Origin: Kutzneria kofuensis
Lineage (GTDB): Bacteria; Actinomycetota; Actinomycetes; Mycobacteriales; Pseudonocardiaceae
NCBI RefSeq assembly: GCF_014203355.1
Contig: NZ_JACHIR010000001.1
Coordinates: 4,032,038-4,096,037 of the forward strand
Direction: 5' to 3'
Length of the DNA stretch: 64,000 bases
A program made the position numbers and the translations under genes. The notes beneath the pieces were generated by a model. It was not told the DNA's origin and did no database searches. It saw nothing but the letters and a program-made list of their open reading frames with translations. Of the stretch, positions 56,498 through 64,000 are shown in pieces (positions within the stretch are counted from its first letter, which is position 1; every line of letters starts with the position of its first letter).

Positions 56498-57906
56498 CCC
56501 TCGTCCTCCGCTACGCCGCCCGCAGTGACCGGGGCCTGGTTCGAGCCAACAACCAGGACTCCGTGTACGCGGGCCCGCGTCTCCTCGCCCTTGCCGACGG
56601 CATGGGCGGCCACGCCGCCGGTGAGGTGGCCAGCAAGGTGGTTGTCGCCGCCCTGGCCCCGCTCGACGACGACGAGCCCGGCGACGACCTGCTCGACCAG
56701 CTCCGCGGCGCGGTGCTGGAGGGCAATGGCGCCATCGCCGAGCTGGTGTCGCACGACCCGGATCTCGACGGCATGGGCACCACGCTGACCGCGGTGCTGT
56801 TCTCCGGCAACCGGCTCGGCCTGGTGCACGTCGGCGACTCGCGGGCCTACCTGCTGCGCGGCGGCCAGTTCACCCAGATCACGCACGACGACACGTTCGT
56901 CCAGTCGCTGATCGACGAGGGCCGGATCACCGAGGAGGAGGCCAACGTGCACCCGCAGCGCTCGCTGCTGCTGCGCGCGTTGACCGGCCACGAGGTGGAG
57001 CCGAGTCTGGCCGTCCGCGAGGCCCGCGCCGGCGACCGGTACCTGCTGTGCTCGGACGGGCTGTGCTCGTACGTCAGCCACGAGACGCTGGCCGAGGCGA
57101 TCCTGATCCCGGACCCGCAGGCCTGCGCGGACCGGATGATCGAGCTGGCGCTCAAGGCCGGTGGCCCGGACAACGTGACGGTGATCATCGCCGACGTGGT
57201 GGACGTCGACTACGGCGACGACGCGCCGATCGTCGGCGGGGCCGCCGGGGACGGCAGCAACGACCAACCGCCGCCGGATTCACCGGCGTCCCGCGCCGGC
57301 GCGATAACCGCGCCACGGACGCCACCGCCACAGCCAATGGCGCAGGTAGCACCGACACCGGACCCCAAGGCGAGGAATCGCAAGCGGGTCCGGTTACTCG
57401 TCTGGATCGTGGCGGTCCTGATCGTGCTGGGGCTGGGCGCGGGCGGCACCGTGTGGTGGGTGCTCGGCCAGTACTACGTGGGCGCCACCGAGGACAACCA
57501 TGTCGCGATCTTCGAGGGTGTGCGCGGGGGCCCGGTGCTGGGCATTCCGCTGCACCGGGTCGCGGAGAGCTCGTGCCTGGACCCGCAGGAGGCCGGCTGC
57601 AACTCGCTGACGCTGGACATGCTCCAGGAGTCGGCGCGGGAGGACGTGCGCAAGGGCGTCATCCCGGAGAAGCCGGGTGTGGACGGCGCGCGGGAGGCGG
57701 TGCGGCGGCTGTGGCTGGGCGCGCTGCTGCCGGCGTGCACCGCGGACACCGCCACCACGGGCACGTCCACGACCACGACCGCCGCGGCGGGCACCAGCGC
57801 GTCTGGTGCGCCGGGTGGCGCCGGCCCCACGTCGACGACTACCACGGCACCCACGCTGACCAGCGCACCGCAGCAGCCGGGCAAGAACTGTAGGAAGGTG
57901 GGCTGA
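56494..57906 (+). CDS. pstP: PP2C-type Ser/Thr protein phosphatase
   Basis: A 470-residue membrane-anchored phosphatase. The catalytic PP2C domain (1-240) contains the metal-binding motifs RSDRGLVRANNQDSVY, ADGMGGHAAGE, GMGTTLTAVLF, HVGDSRAYLL, LLCSDGL and GGPDNVTVIIADV. One membrane helix lies at about 305-325 (VWWVL region) and a Thr/Ser/Pro-rich outer domain follows. It dephosphorylates PknA, PknB and their targets. ATG 56494 overlaps fhaB. The stop shares its last base with the ATG of rodA. Confidence 0.96.
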   Translation: MTLVLRYAARSDRGLVRANNQDSVYAGPRLLALADGMGGHAAGEVASKVVVAALAPLDDDEPGDDLLDQLRGAVLEGNGAIAELVSHDPDLDGMGTTLTAVLFSGNRLGLVHVGDSRAYLLRGGQFTQITHDDTFVQSLIDEGRITEEEANVHPQRSLLLRALTGHEVEPSLAVREARAGDRYLLCSDGLCSYVSHETLAEAILIPDPQACADRMIELALKAGGPDNVTVIIADVVDVDYGDDAPIVGGAAGDGSNDQPPPDSPASRAGAITAPRTPPPQPMAQVAPTPDPKARNRKRVRLLVWIVAVLIVLGLGAGGTVWWVLGQYYVGATEDNHVAIFEGVRGGPVLGIPLHRVAESSCLDPQEAGCNSLTLDMLQESAREDVRKGVIPEKPGVDGAREAVRRLWLGALLPACTADTATTGTSTTTTAAAGTSASGAPGGAGPTSTTTTAPTLTSAPQQPGKNCRKVG

Positions 57907-59357
57907 TGGCCCTCCCGCCCGGTGTACTGGGCGCGGCGACGACGCACATGAGTGCGCCGGGGTCGTCGCCCGCCACACCGACCCGCCGCGGCACCGAGCT
58001 CGCGCTGCTCGGTTTCGTTGCGGGGCTGGTCGCGCTCGCGTTCGTGCTGATCTCGGAGAACCAGTTCCAGACCCTCAAGCCGGAGGTGCTGTTCTACGTC
58101 GCCGGCTACGCGGCGCTGTTCGGGGTGGCGCACCTGGCGGTGCGCAAGCTCGCGCCGTACGCGGATCCGCTGATCCTGCCGTGCGCGTCGCTGCTCAACG
58201 GCCTGAGCATCGCCATGCTGTACCGGCTGGACACGCCGCTGGCCCAGCAGGCCTTCCAGGCCGGGCACGGCTACTCCAACGCCGCCCCCAAGCAGCTGAT
58301 CTGGACCGCGCTGTCGCTGGCCGCGATGGTCGCGGTGCTGTGGGCCGTGAAGGACCACCGCACGCTGTCCCGCTACGGCTACACCTTCGGCCTGGTCGGC
58401 CTGGTGCTGCTGGTGCTGCCGGGCGTGCTGCCGTGCAGCATCTCGTGCGTCGGCGGCGCCAAGCTGTGGATCATCATCGGCCCGGTGTCGATCCAGCCCG
58501 GCGAGTTCGCCAAGGTGCTGATCATCCTGTTCGTGGCCGCGTTCCTGGTGGCCAAGCGGGACCTGTTCACCATCGCCGGTCGCAAGTTCCTCGGCCTCGA
58601 ACTGCCCCGGCCGCGGGACCTGGGGCCGCTGCTGATCGCGTGGGCGGTCGCGATCCTGGTGTTGATGATCGAGACCGAACTCGGCGCCTCGCTGATGTTC
58701 TTCGGCACGGTGCTGGCCATGGTCTATCTGGCCACCGAGCGATCCGCCTGGGTGTGGATCGGCGTAGTGCTGTTCATGGGTGGCGCCACGCTGGCCTACC
58801 GGCTGTTCACACACGTGCAGACGCGCTTCGCGAACTGGCTCGACCCGTTCGCCGACGCGCAGGGCGACGGCTACCAGATGGTGCAGTCGCTGTTCAGCCT
58901 GGGCAGCGGCGGCATCGCCGGCGCCGGGCTCGGCGCCGGCCACCCGGAGCTGGTGCCGGTGGTCAGCAGCGACTTCATCGTGTCCGCGTTCGGCGAGGAG
59001 CTGGGCTTCATCGGCCTGGCCGCGATGCTGATCGTCTACATGATGCTGGCGATGCGGGGCCTGCGCAGCGGCCTGGCCGTCCGCGACACCTTCGGCAAGC
59101 TGCTCGCCGGCGGCCTGTCCTTCCTGCTGATGTGGCAGATGTTCGTGGTCATCGGCGGCATCAGCAAGCTCATCCCGGAGACGGGCCTGACCGCGCCGTT
59201 CCTGTCCGCGGGCGGCTCGTCCCTGCTGGCCAGCTACATCATGGTGGCGCTGCTGCTGCGGATCTCCGACGCCGCGCGCCGCCCGCAGGCCAGCCGTCCC
59301 AAGCCGCAGGCGCCGATCGCCGAGGCAAGCACCGTCCTCGTGGAGCGACCGACGTGA
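57906..59357 (+). CDS. rodA: RodA/FtsW-family peptidoglycan glycosyltransferase
   Basis: A 483-residue SEDS polymerase with about ten to twelve membrane helices. Conserved phrases are GGAKLWIIIGPVSIQPGEFAKV, ETELGASLMFFGT and GLTAPFLSAGGSSLLASYIM. It polymerises lipid II at the growing cell wall together with the PBP encoded next (PbpA). ATG 57906 overlaps the pstP stop; its own stop overlaps pbpA by 4 bp, so all are translationally coupled. Confidence 0.96.
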   Translation: MALPPGVLGAATTHMSAPGSSPATPTRRGTELALLGFVAGLVALAFVLISENQFQTLKPEVLFYVAGYAALFGVAHLAVRKLAPYADPLILPCASLLNGLSIAMLYRLDTPLAQQAFQAGHGYSNAAPKQLIWTALSLAAMVAVLWAVKDHRTLSRYGYTFGLVGLVLLVLPGVLPCSISCVGGAKLWIIIGPVSIQPGEFAKVLIILFVAAFLVAKRDLFTIAGRKFLGLELPRPRDLGPLLIAWAVAILVLMIETELGASLMFFGTVLAMVYLATERSAWVWIGVVLFMGGATLAYRLFTHVQTRFANWLDPFADAQGDGYQMVQSLFSLGSGGIAGAGLGAGHPELVPVVSSDFIVSAFGEELGFIGLAAMLIVYMMLAMRGLRSGLAVRDTFGKLLAGGLSFLLMWQMFVVIGGISKLIPETGLTAPFLSAGGSSLLASYIMVALLLRISDAARRPQASRPKPQAPIAEASTVLVERPT

Positions 59358-60844
59358 ACAAGCCACTTCGCCGGGTCGGCCTCACCATGATGGTGATGGT
59401 CCTGCTGTTGCTGGCCAACCTCACGTACGTGCAGGTCATCAACGCCGACACGTACGCGAACAACCCGGCGAACCGGCGCAGCGTGATGGAGGAGTACGGC
59501 CGGCAGCGCGGCCAGATCGTCAGCGCCTCCGGCACCATCCTGGCCAACTCGGTGGAGACCAAGGACGCCCAGCACTACCTGCGGGTGTACAAGAACGGCC
59601 CCGAGTACGCGCCGGTCACCGGCTACTACTCGTCGATCTTCGGCGCCACCGGCATCGAGCGGGCCGAGGACGACGTGCTCAACGGCTCGTCGTCGAAGCT
59701 GTTCGTGCGCCGGCTGTCCGACCTGATCACGGGCCGGGACCCGCGCGGCGGCAACGTGCAGCTGACCATCGACCCGAAGGCCCAGGACGCCGCCTACGCC
59801 GGCATGACGGCGAAGAACTTCACCGGCGCCGTGGTCGCGATCAAGCCGTCGACCGGCGAGATCCTGGCGATGGTGAGCACGCCGTCGTTCGACCCGAACC
59901 CGCTGGCCGCGCACGACAACACCACCCAGCGCGACACCATCACCAAGCTGGACGACGACCCGAACAAGCCGGCGCTGAACCGGGCCACCCAGGAGACGCT
60001 GCCGCCGGGTTCCACGTTCAAGCTGGTGGTGGCGTCGGCGGCGCTGGCCAACGGCATCGACGACGCGAACACCAAGAACCTGCCGGCCGATCCGACGATC
60101 ACGCTGCCGGGCACCAGCACCACGCTGTCCAACTTCGCGAACGAGACCTGCCCCGAAAGCACGAACGGCCAGGTCTCGGTGTCGATCGCCATCGAGTACT
60201 CCTGCAACACCGCGTTCTCCACGCTGGCCGGCAAGGTCGGCAAGGACAACCTGATCGCGCAGGCGGCCAAGTTCGGCATCGGGCAGACCGACCTGACCGT
60301 GCCGCTGCCGGTGGCCACCTCGACCGTCGGCTCCATCCCGGACGAGGCGGCGCTCTTCCAGAGCGGCATCGGGCAGCGGGACGTGAAGCTGACCCCGCTG
60401 CAGGACGCGATGGTGGCCGCGACCATCGCCAACGGCGGTGTGCGCATGCAGCCGCAGCTGGTGAAGAACATCCTGGCCCCGGACATGTCGCCGATCTCCA
60501 CGTTCTCGGCGCAGGAGGCCCCGGGTGGCCCGGCGCTGTCCAAGGACGTCGCCGAGCAGGTCAAGCAGATGATGCTGCTGTCCGAGCAGCACACCGCGGG
60601 CGGCGGCAAGCAGGCCAACGTCAAGATCGCGTCCAAGACCGGCACCGCCGAGCACGGCACCGATCCGAAGAACACGCCGCCGCACGCCTGGTACGTGGCG
60701 TTCGCGCCGGCGGACAACCCGCAGATCGCCGTGTGCGTGGTCGTGGAGAACGGCGGTGACCGCGGCCTCGCCGCGACCGGCAGTTCCGTGGCCGCGGGCG
60801 TCGGCCGTGCGACCATCAACGCCTACCTTGCCGGGGGAGGCTGA
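59354..60844 (+). CDS. pbpA: class B penicillin-binding protein (transpeptidase)
   Basis: A 496-residue class B penicillin-binding protein. A membrane helix (about 8-28) is followed by the PBP dimerisation domain and the transpeptidase with Ser220 in PPGSTFKL (SxxK, Lys223), SxN as Ser283-Cys-Asn285, and KTG at 428-430. It cross-links peptidoglycan and pairs with RodA. GTG 59354 overlaps the rodA stop. Neighbouring kinase genes and FHA genes indicate control by phosphorylation. Confidence 0.96.
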   Translation: MNKPLRRVGLTMMVMVLLLLANLTYVQVINADTYANNPANRRSVMEEYGRQRGQIVSASGTILANSVETKDAQHYLRVYKNGPEYAPVTGYYSSIFGATGIERAEDDVLNGSSSKLFVRRLSDLITGRDPRGGNVQLTIDPKAQDAAYAGMTAKNFTGAVVAIKPSTGEILAMVSTPSFDPNPLAAHDNTTQRDTITKLDDDPNKPALNRATQETLPPGSTFKLVVASAALANGIDDANTKNLPADPTITLPGTSTTLSNFANETCPESTNGQVSVSIAIEYSCNTAFSTLAGKVGKDNLIAQAAKFGIGQTDLTVPLPVATSTVGSIPDEAALFQSGIGQRDVKLTPLQDAMVAATIANGGVRMQPQLVKNILAPDMSPISTFSAQEAPGGPALSKDVAEQVKQMMLLSEQHTAGGGKQANVKIASKTGTAEHGTDPKNTPPHAWYVAFAPADNPQIAVCVVVENGGDRGLAATGSSVAAGVGRATINAYLAGGG

Positions 60845-60846
60845 GG

Positions 60847-62082
60847 ATGCTCACCACCGGGCAGTTGCTCGCCGACCGGTACCGGCTGGCACGGCGCATC
60901 GCCGTCGGCGGCATGGGCGAGGTGTGGGAGGCGACCGACTCCCGGCTGGACCGCGCCGTCGCGGTGAAGGTGCTCAAGCCCGAGCTGTCCGGCGACCCCG
61001 AGTTCCTGCACCGGTTCCGCACCGAGGCGCGGACCACCGCCTCGCTCAACCACCCGGGCATCGCGGCCGTGCACGACTACGGCGAGACGGCGTCCGAGCC
61101 GGACGGTCCCGAGGACACCGCGTACCTGGTGATGGAGCTGGTGAGCGGCGAGCCGCTGGCGGCGATCCTGTCCAACCACGGCCGGCTGGCCCCGGACCGG
61201 ACGCTGGACATGCTGCAGCAGTGCGGGGCGGCGCTGCAGGCCGCGCACGAGCGGGGCTACGTGCACCGGGACGTGAAGCCCGGCAACATCCTGGTCGGCC
61301 CGAACGGCAAGGTGAAGCTGACCGACTTCGGCATCGCCAAGGCCGCCGACGCCGCGCCGGTGACCCGGTCCGGCATGGTGATGGGCACCGCCCACTACAT
61401 CGCCCCCGAGCAGGCCGTCGGGCAGGAGGCGGAGCCGGCGAGCGACGTGTACTCGCTGGCCGTCGTCGGTTACGAGTGCCTGGCCGGCCGGCGGCCGTTC
61501 CTGTCGGAGAACGCCGTCACCGTCGCGATGATGCACATCCGGGAGGTGCCGCCGCCGCTGCCGCCGGACGTGCCGCCCGGCGTGCGGGCGCTGATCGAGG
61601 CGACGCTGGTGAAGGACCCGCGGCAGCGCTACCGCAACGGCGGCGAGTTCGCCGCCGCGGTCGGCGCGGTGCGGGCCGGGTTGCCGCTGCCGACCCCGTC
61701 GGGTCTGGTGATGGCGATTCCGATGCAGCAGCAGCGGCCGTTGCCGGGCGGTCCGCCGACGTATCCGCCGGGGGCCATTCCGGTGGTTCCGCCTCAGGTC
61801 CCGCCATCGGGTGCTCCGATGGGGTCCGGCACCGGTACCTTTCTGCTGGGACCGCAGCCTCAGCCCAGACCGAACCGGACCGGGCTGTGGGTCCTGCTGG
61901 CGTTGTTGGTGGTGATTCTGGTGGGCCTGCTCGCGGTCTGGGGGATTCGCGAATGGCAGCGCTCGGGTGCGGGGACCGAGGGCACCGGAAGGCCGACCAC
62001 GGCCAAGCTCACGGGCGACCGCCCGGCACAGGACCGATGTCTGGGGACGGTCACCTGTGCGGGGCGGGGTCCTGGTGGCTGA
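60847..62082 (+). CDS. pknA: Ser/Thr protein kinase PknA
   Basis: A 411-residue receptor-type kinase. Catalytic Lys41 (VAVKVLK), Asp142 in HRDVKPGN and the DFG motif ([10 protein letters not shown]) are intact. The activation loop ends [10 protein letters not shown] Pro-rich juxtamembrane region leads to a membrane helix (about 348-368), and only about 40 outer residues follow, without PASTA domains, as in other PknA proteins. It phosphorylates cell-shape and division proteins. ATG 60847 starts two bases after the pbpA stop. Confidence 0.96.
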   Translation: MLTTGQLLADRYRLARRIAVGGMGEVWEATDSRLDRAVAVKVLKPELSGDPEFLHRFRTEARTTASLNHPGIAAVHDYGETASEPDGPEDTAYLVMELVSGEPLAAILSNHGRLAPDRTLDMLQQCGAALQAAHERGYVHRDVKPGNILVGPNGKVKLTDFGIAKAADAAPVTRSGMVMGTAHYIAPEQAVGQEAEPASDVYSLAVVGYECLAGRRPFLSENAVTVAMMHIREVPPPLPPDVPPGVRALIEATLVKDPRQRYRNGGEFAAAVGAVRAGLPLPTPSGLVMAIPMQQQRPLPGGPPTYPPGAIPVVPPQVPPSGAPMGSGTGTFLLGPQPQPRPNRTGLWVLLALLVVILVGLLAVWGIREWQRSGAGTEGTGRPTTAKLTGDRPAQDRCLGTVTCAGRGPGG

Positions 62083-62139
62083 GGCGGGCGGCAGGAGCAT
62101 GATGGGACGACTGTTGACGAGGAACGAGACGACGCACCG

Positions 62140-64000
62140 ATGAGCACTCCGCGACTGCTCTCCAACCGTTACGAACTGGGCGAGACCCTCGGCTACGGTG
62201 GGATGTCGGAGGTCCACAAAGGCCGCGACGTCCGTCTCGGCCGGGACGTCGCCGTCAAGGTGCTGCGCGCCGACCTCGCCAGGGATCCGCAGTTCCAGGA
62301 GCGCTTCCGCCGCGAGGCGCAGAACGCCGCCGCGCTCAACCACCCCGCGATCGTCGCCGTGTACGACACCGGCGAGACCAAGACCGAGTACGGCCCGCTG
62401 CCCTACATCGTCATGGAGTACGTGGACGGGCGCACCCTGCGGGACATCATCAAGACCCAGGGGCCGCTGTCCGGCAAGCGGGCCATGGAGGTGATGGCCG
62501 ACGTCTGCGCGGCGCTGGACTTCAGCCACCGCCACGGCATCATCCACCGCGACGTCAAGCCGGCCAACGTCATGATCACCAAGACCGGTGCGGTCAAGGT
62601 GATGGACTTCGGCATCGCCCGTGCCATCCATGACGGGCAGGCCGCCGTCACGCAGACCGCCGCCGTCATCGGCACCGCGCAGTACCTGTCGCCGGAGCAG
62701 GCGCGGGGCGAGGCGGTCGACGCCCGGTCCGACGTCTACGCCGCCGGCTGCGTGCTGTTCGAGCTGATGACCGGCCAGCCGCCGTTCACCGGCGACTCCC
62801 CGGTCGCCGTCGCCTACCAGCACGTGCGGGAGGAGCCGCCGGCGCCGTCCTCGGTGAACCCGCAGGTGACGCCCGCGCTGGACTCGATCGTGCTCAAGGC
62901 CATGGCCAAGGGCCCGGCCAACCGGTACCAGTCGGCCGCCGAGATGCGCGCCGACCTGGTGCGGGTGCTGTCCGGGCAGCGACCGTCCGCACCGGCCGTG
63001 ATGACCGCCGAGGACCGGACCGCGTTCATGGGCAATGCCGCGGGCGCCCGCACGCAGGTCGTCACCGGCCGGCACCGGCCCGCCCCGCCGGCCGAGGAGC
63101 CCGAGTACGACGCGTACGACTTCGAGGCCGACGAGGAGGCGGAGCGCAAGGCCCGCCGCAAGCGCGCCCTCACCATCGCCGGCGTGGTGCTCATCTGCAT
63201 CGCCGTGCTGGCGCTGGCCGCGTGGCTGACCACGATGTTCCTCGGCGGCAACAACAGCGGCAACGCCAACAACGCCGACGTGCCCAAGGTCGAGGGCATG
63301 CAGCTCAGCGCGGCCCAGGCGGCGCTGCGGGACAAGGGCTTCGCCAGCCCGCAGATCTCCTATGTCGTCTGCGCCCCCAACTCGGACGGCACGCCGGCGC
63401 CGTGCACGACCGACCAGATCGGCAACGTCATCAAGCAGGACCCCCCGGCGGGCTCGAACGTGGCCAAGGCGACCACGATCAAGCTGACGGTCGGCAAGTC
63501 GCCGAACACCTTCGCGCTGCCGGACGAGTCGGGCAAGTCGCAGGAGGACGCGACCAAGGACCTGCAGAGCCGCAAGCTCGTGGTCTCGCCGAACACCACC
63601 ACGGAGACGGTGGACAACCCCGACCTGATCGGGAAGGTCAGCTCGACCAACCCGCCGGTCGGCTCGCAGGTCGCCGAGGGCGCGACCATCACACTGATCA
63701 TCGGCAAGGGCCCGGACCAGGTGAACGTGCCCGACGAGACCGGCCAGCCCTACTCCGTGGCCAAGAGCAACCTGGAAGCCGCGGGCTTCAAGGTCTCGCA
63801 GGCGACCAAGTCCAGTACCCAGACGAAGGACCAGGTGCTCGACCAGAGCCCGAAGGGTGGCAGCAAGGCCGCCCCGAACAGCACCGTCACGCTGACCGTG
63901 TCGCTCGGCGACCAGTTCACGATGCCGAACCTCACCGGCCTGACGGTGTCGACCGCGCGCAGCACCCTGCAGCAGCTCGGCTGGACCGGCCAGTTCAGTC
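62140..64000 (+). CDS. pknB: Ser/Thr protein kinase PknB with PASTA domains, 3' end outside window
   Basis: At least 620 residues are visible; the gene continues past the window end. Catalytic Lys40 (VAVKVLRA), Asp138 in HRDVKPAN and DFG (VMDFGIARAI) are intact; the P-loop is LGYGGMSEVH. The juxtamembrane segment holds Thr305 in ARTQVV. One membrane helix (about 342-362) is followed by PASTA domains from about 378 (PKVEGMQLSAAQAAL), at least three complete and a fourth cut by the edge. The PASTA domains bind muropeptides or lipid II and control cell-wall growth. It lies 57 bp after pknA in the same operon. Confidence 0.97.
   Translation, partial: MSTPRLLSNRYELGETLGYGGMSEVHKGRDVRLGRDVAVKVLRADLARDPQFQERFRREAQNAAALNHPAIVAVYDTGETKTEYGPLPYIVMEYVDGRTLRDIIKTQGPLSGKRAMEVMADVCAALDFSHRHGIIHRDVKPANVMITKTGAVKVMDFGIARAIHDGQAAVTQTAAVIGTAQYLSPEQARGEAVDARSDVYAAGCVLFELMTGQPPFTGDSPVAVAYQHVREEPPAPSSVNPQVTPALDSIVLKAMAKGPANRYQSAAEMRADLVRVLSGQRPSAPAVMTAEDRTAFMGNAAGARTQVVTGRHRPAPPAEEPEYDAYDFEADEEAERKARRKRALTIAGVVLICIAVLALAAWLTTMFLGGNNSGNANNADVPKVEGMQLSAAQAALRDKGFASPQISYVVCAPNSDGTPAPCTTDQIGNVIKQDPPAGSNVAKATTIKLTVGKSPNTFALPDESGKSQEDATKDLQSRKLVVSPNTTTETVDNPDLIGKVSSTNPPVGSQVAEGATITLIIGKGPDQVNVPDETGQPYSVAKSNLEAAGFKVSQATKSSTQTKDQVLDQSPKGGSKAAPNSTVTLTVSLGDQFTMPNLTGLTVSTARSTLQQLGWTGQFS

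Noticed and set aside
60823-63075. 750-codon leftward frame opposite pknA and pknB
   Set aside because: Both kinases have intact catalytic motifs; the opposite frame is a shadow rich in Arg, Gly and His.

Overview
The window looks like a chromosomal segment of a high-GC actinomycete, most probably of the Pseudonocardiales (Amycolatopsis/Kutzneria/Saccharothrix type). The evidence is very high GC with GTG and ATG starts, dense operons with 4-base start/stop overlaps, a chitinase with DasR-type operators, and the actinobacterial block fhaA-fhaB-pstP-rodA-pbpA-pknA-pknB at the right end. That block normally lies near the replication origin. Two other sequences agree with an origin-proximal position: a perfect parS-like palindrome (24068-24081) and a pair of DnaA boxes (51163-51190). 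No insertion sequence, prophage or CRISPR array was seen.

Layout. 1-7250: a partial small membrane protein, a sigma factor carrying its own anti-sigma-like zinc motif and membrane tail, tRNA-Gly(GCC), a GH18 chitinase under two DasR sites, a hydrolase, small membrane proteins and a Doc/RHH toxin-antitoxin pair. 7411-19481: a surface-glycan locus. Four genes run rightward (two paralogous proline-rich membrane proteins around a polytopic membrane protein, then a 1201-residue methyltransferase/kinase-like/coiled-coil/glycosyltransferase fusion) and meet three leftward genes (double glycosyltransferase, pyruvyltransferase-like coiled-coil protein, AlgJ/AlgX-like protein). 19765-31940: mostly housekeeping and regulatory genes (merR-thioredoxin, GNAT, NarL-type two-component system, gamma-glutamyltransferase, UDP-glucose dehydrogenase, aldo/keto reductase, SDR, TM0106-type RecB-like nuclease). 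32061-36176: a TetR gene and a complete osmoprotectant ABC transporter. 36254-39167: a YcnI-CopC-CopD copper locus.

39145-44777 holds a TPR protein, a hydrolase, two aminoglycoside/macrolide-phosphotransferase-fold kinases, an HTH-TPR regulator that sits directly before one of them, and a divergent pair of small conserved proteins. 45075-48445 is a beta-glucoside module (sugar transporter, GH1 beta-glucosidase, divergent TetR). 48447-52608 holds a PLP fold-type III enzyme divergent from an aldonolactone oxidase, an atypical SDR and a hypothetical protein. A 592-bp non-coding stretch with a 14-bp-stem hairpin and a 14-bp palindrome precedes an orphan protein. A tRNA-Leu(CAG) then separates this from the growth/division kinase operon, which runs off the right edge inside pknB.

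The most unusual object is the 1201-residue fusion. Its order (methyltransferase, kinase-like fold with Asp/His/Asn motif, coiled coil) resembles the WbdD chain-terminator/ruler of enterobacterial O-antigen, with a GT2 glycosyltransferase added, and its coiled coil contains a recent duplication of exactly two heptads. A second link is a TQVV-type motif in one of the paired membrane proteins and in the PknB juxtamembrane segment, which may connect the glycan locus to Ser/Thr kinase signalling. Functions are inferred from motifs read by eye; no database search was available.
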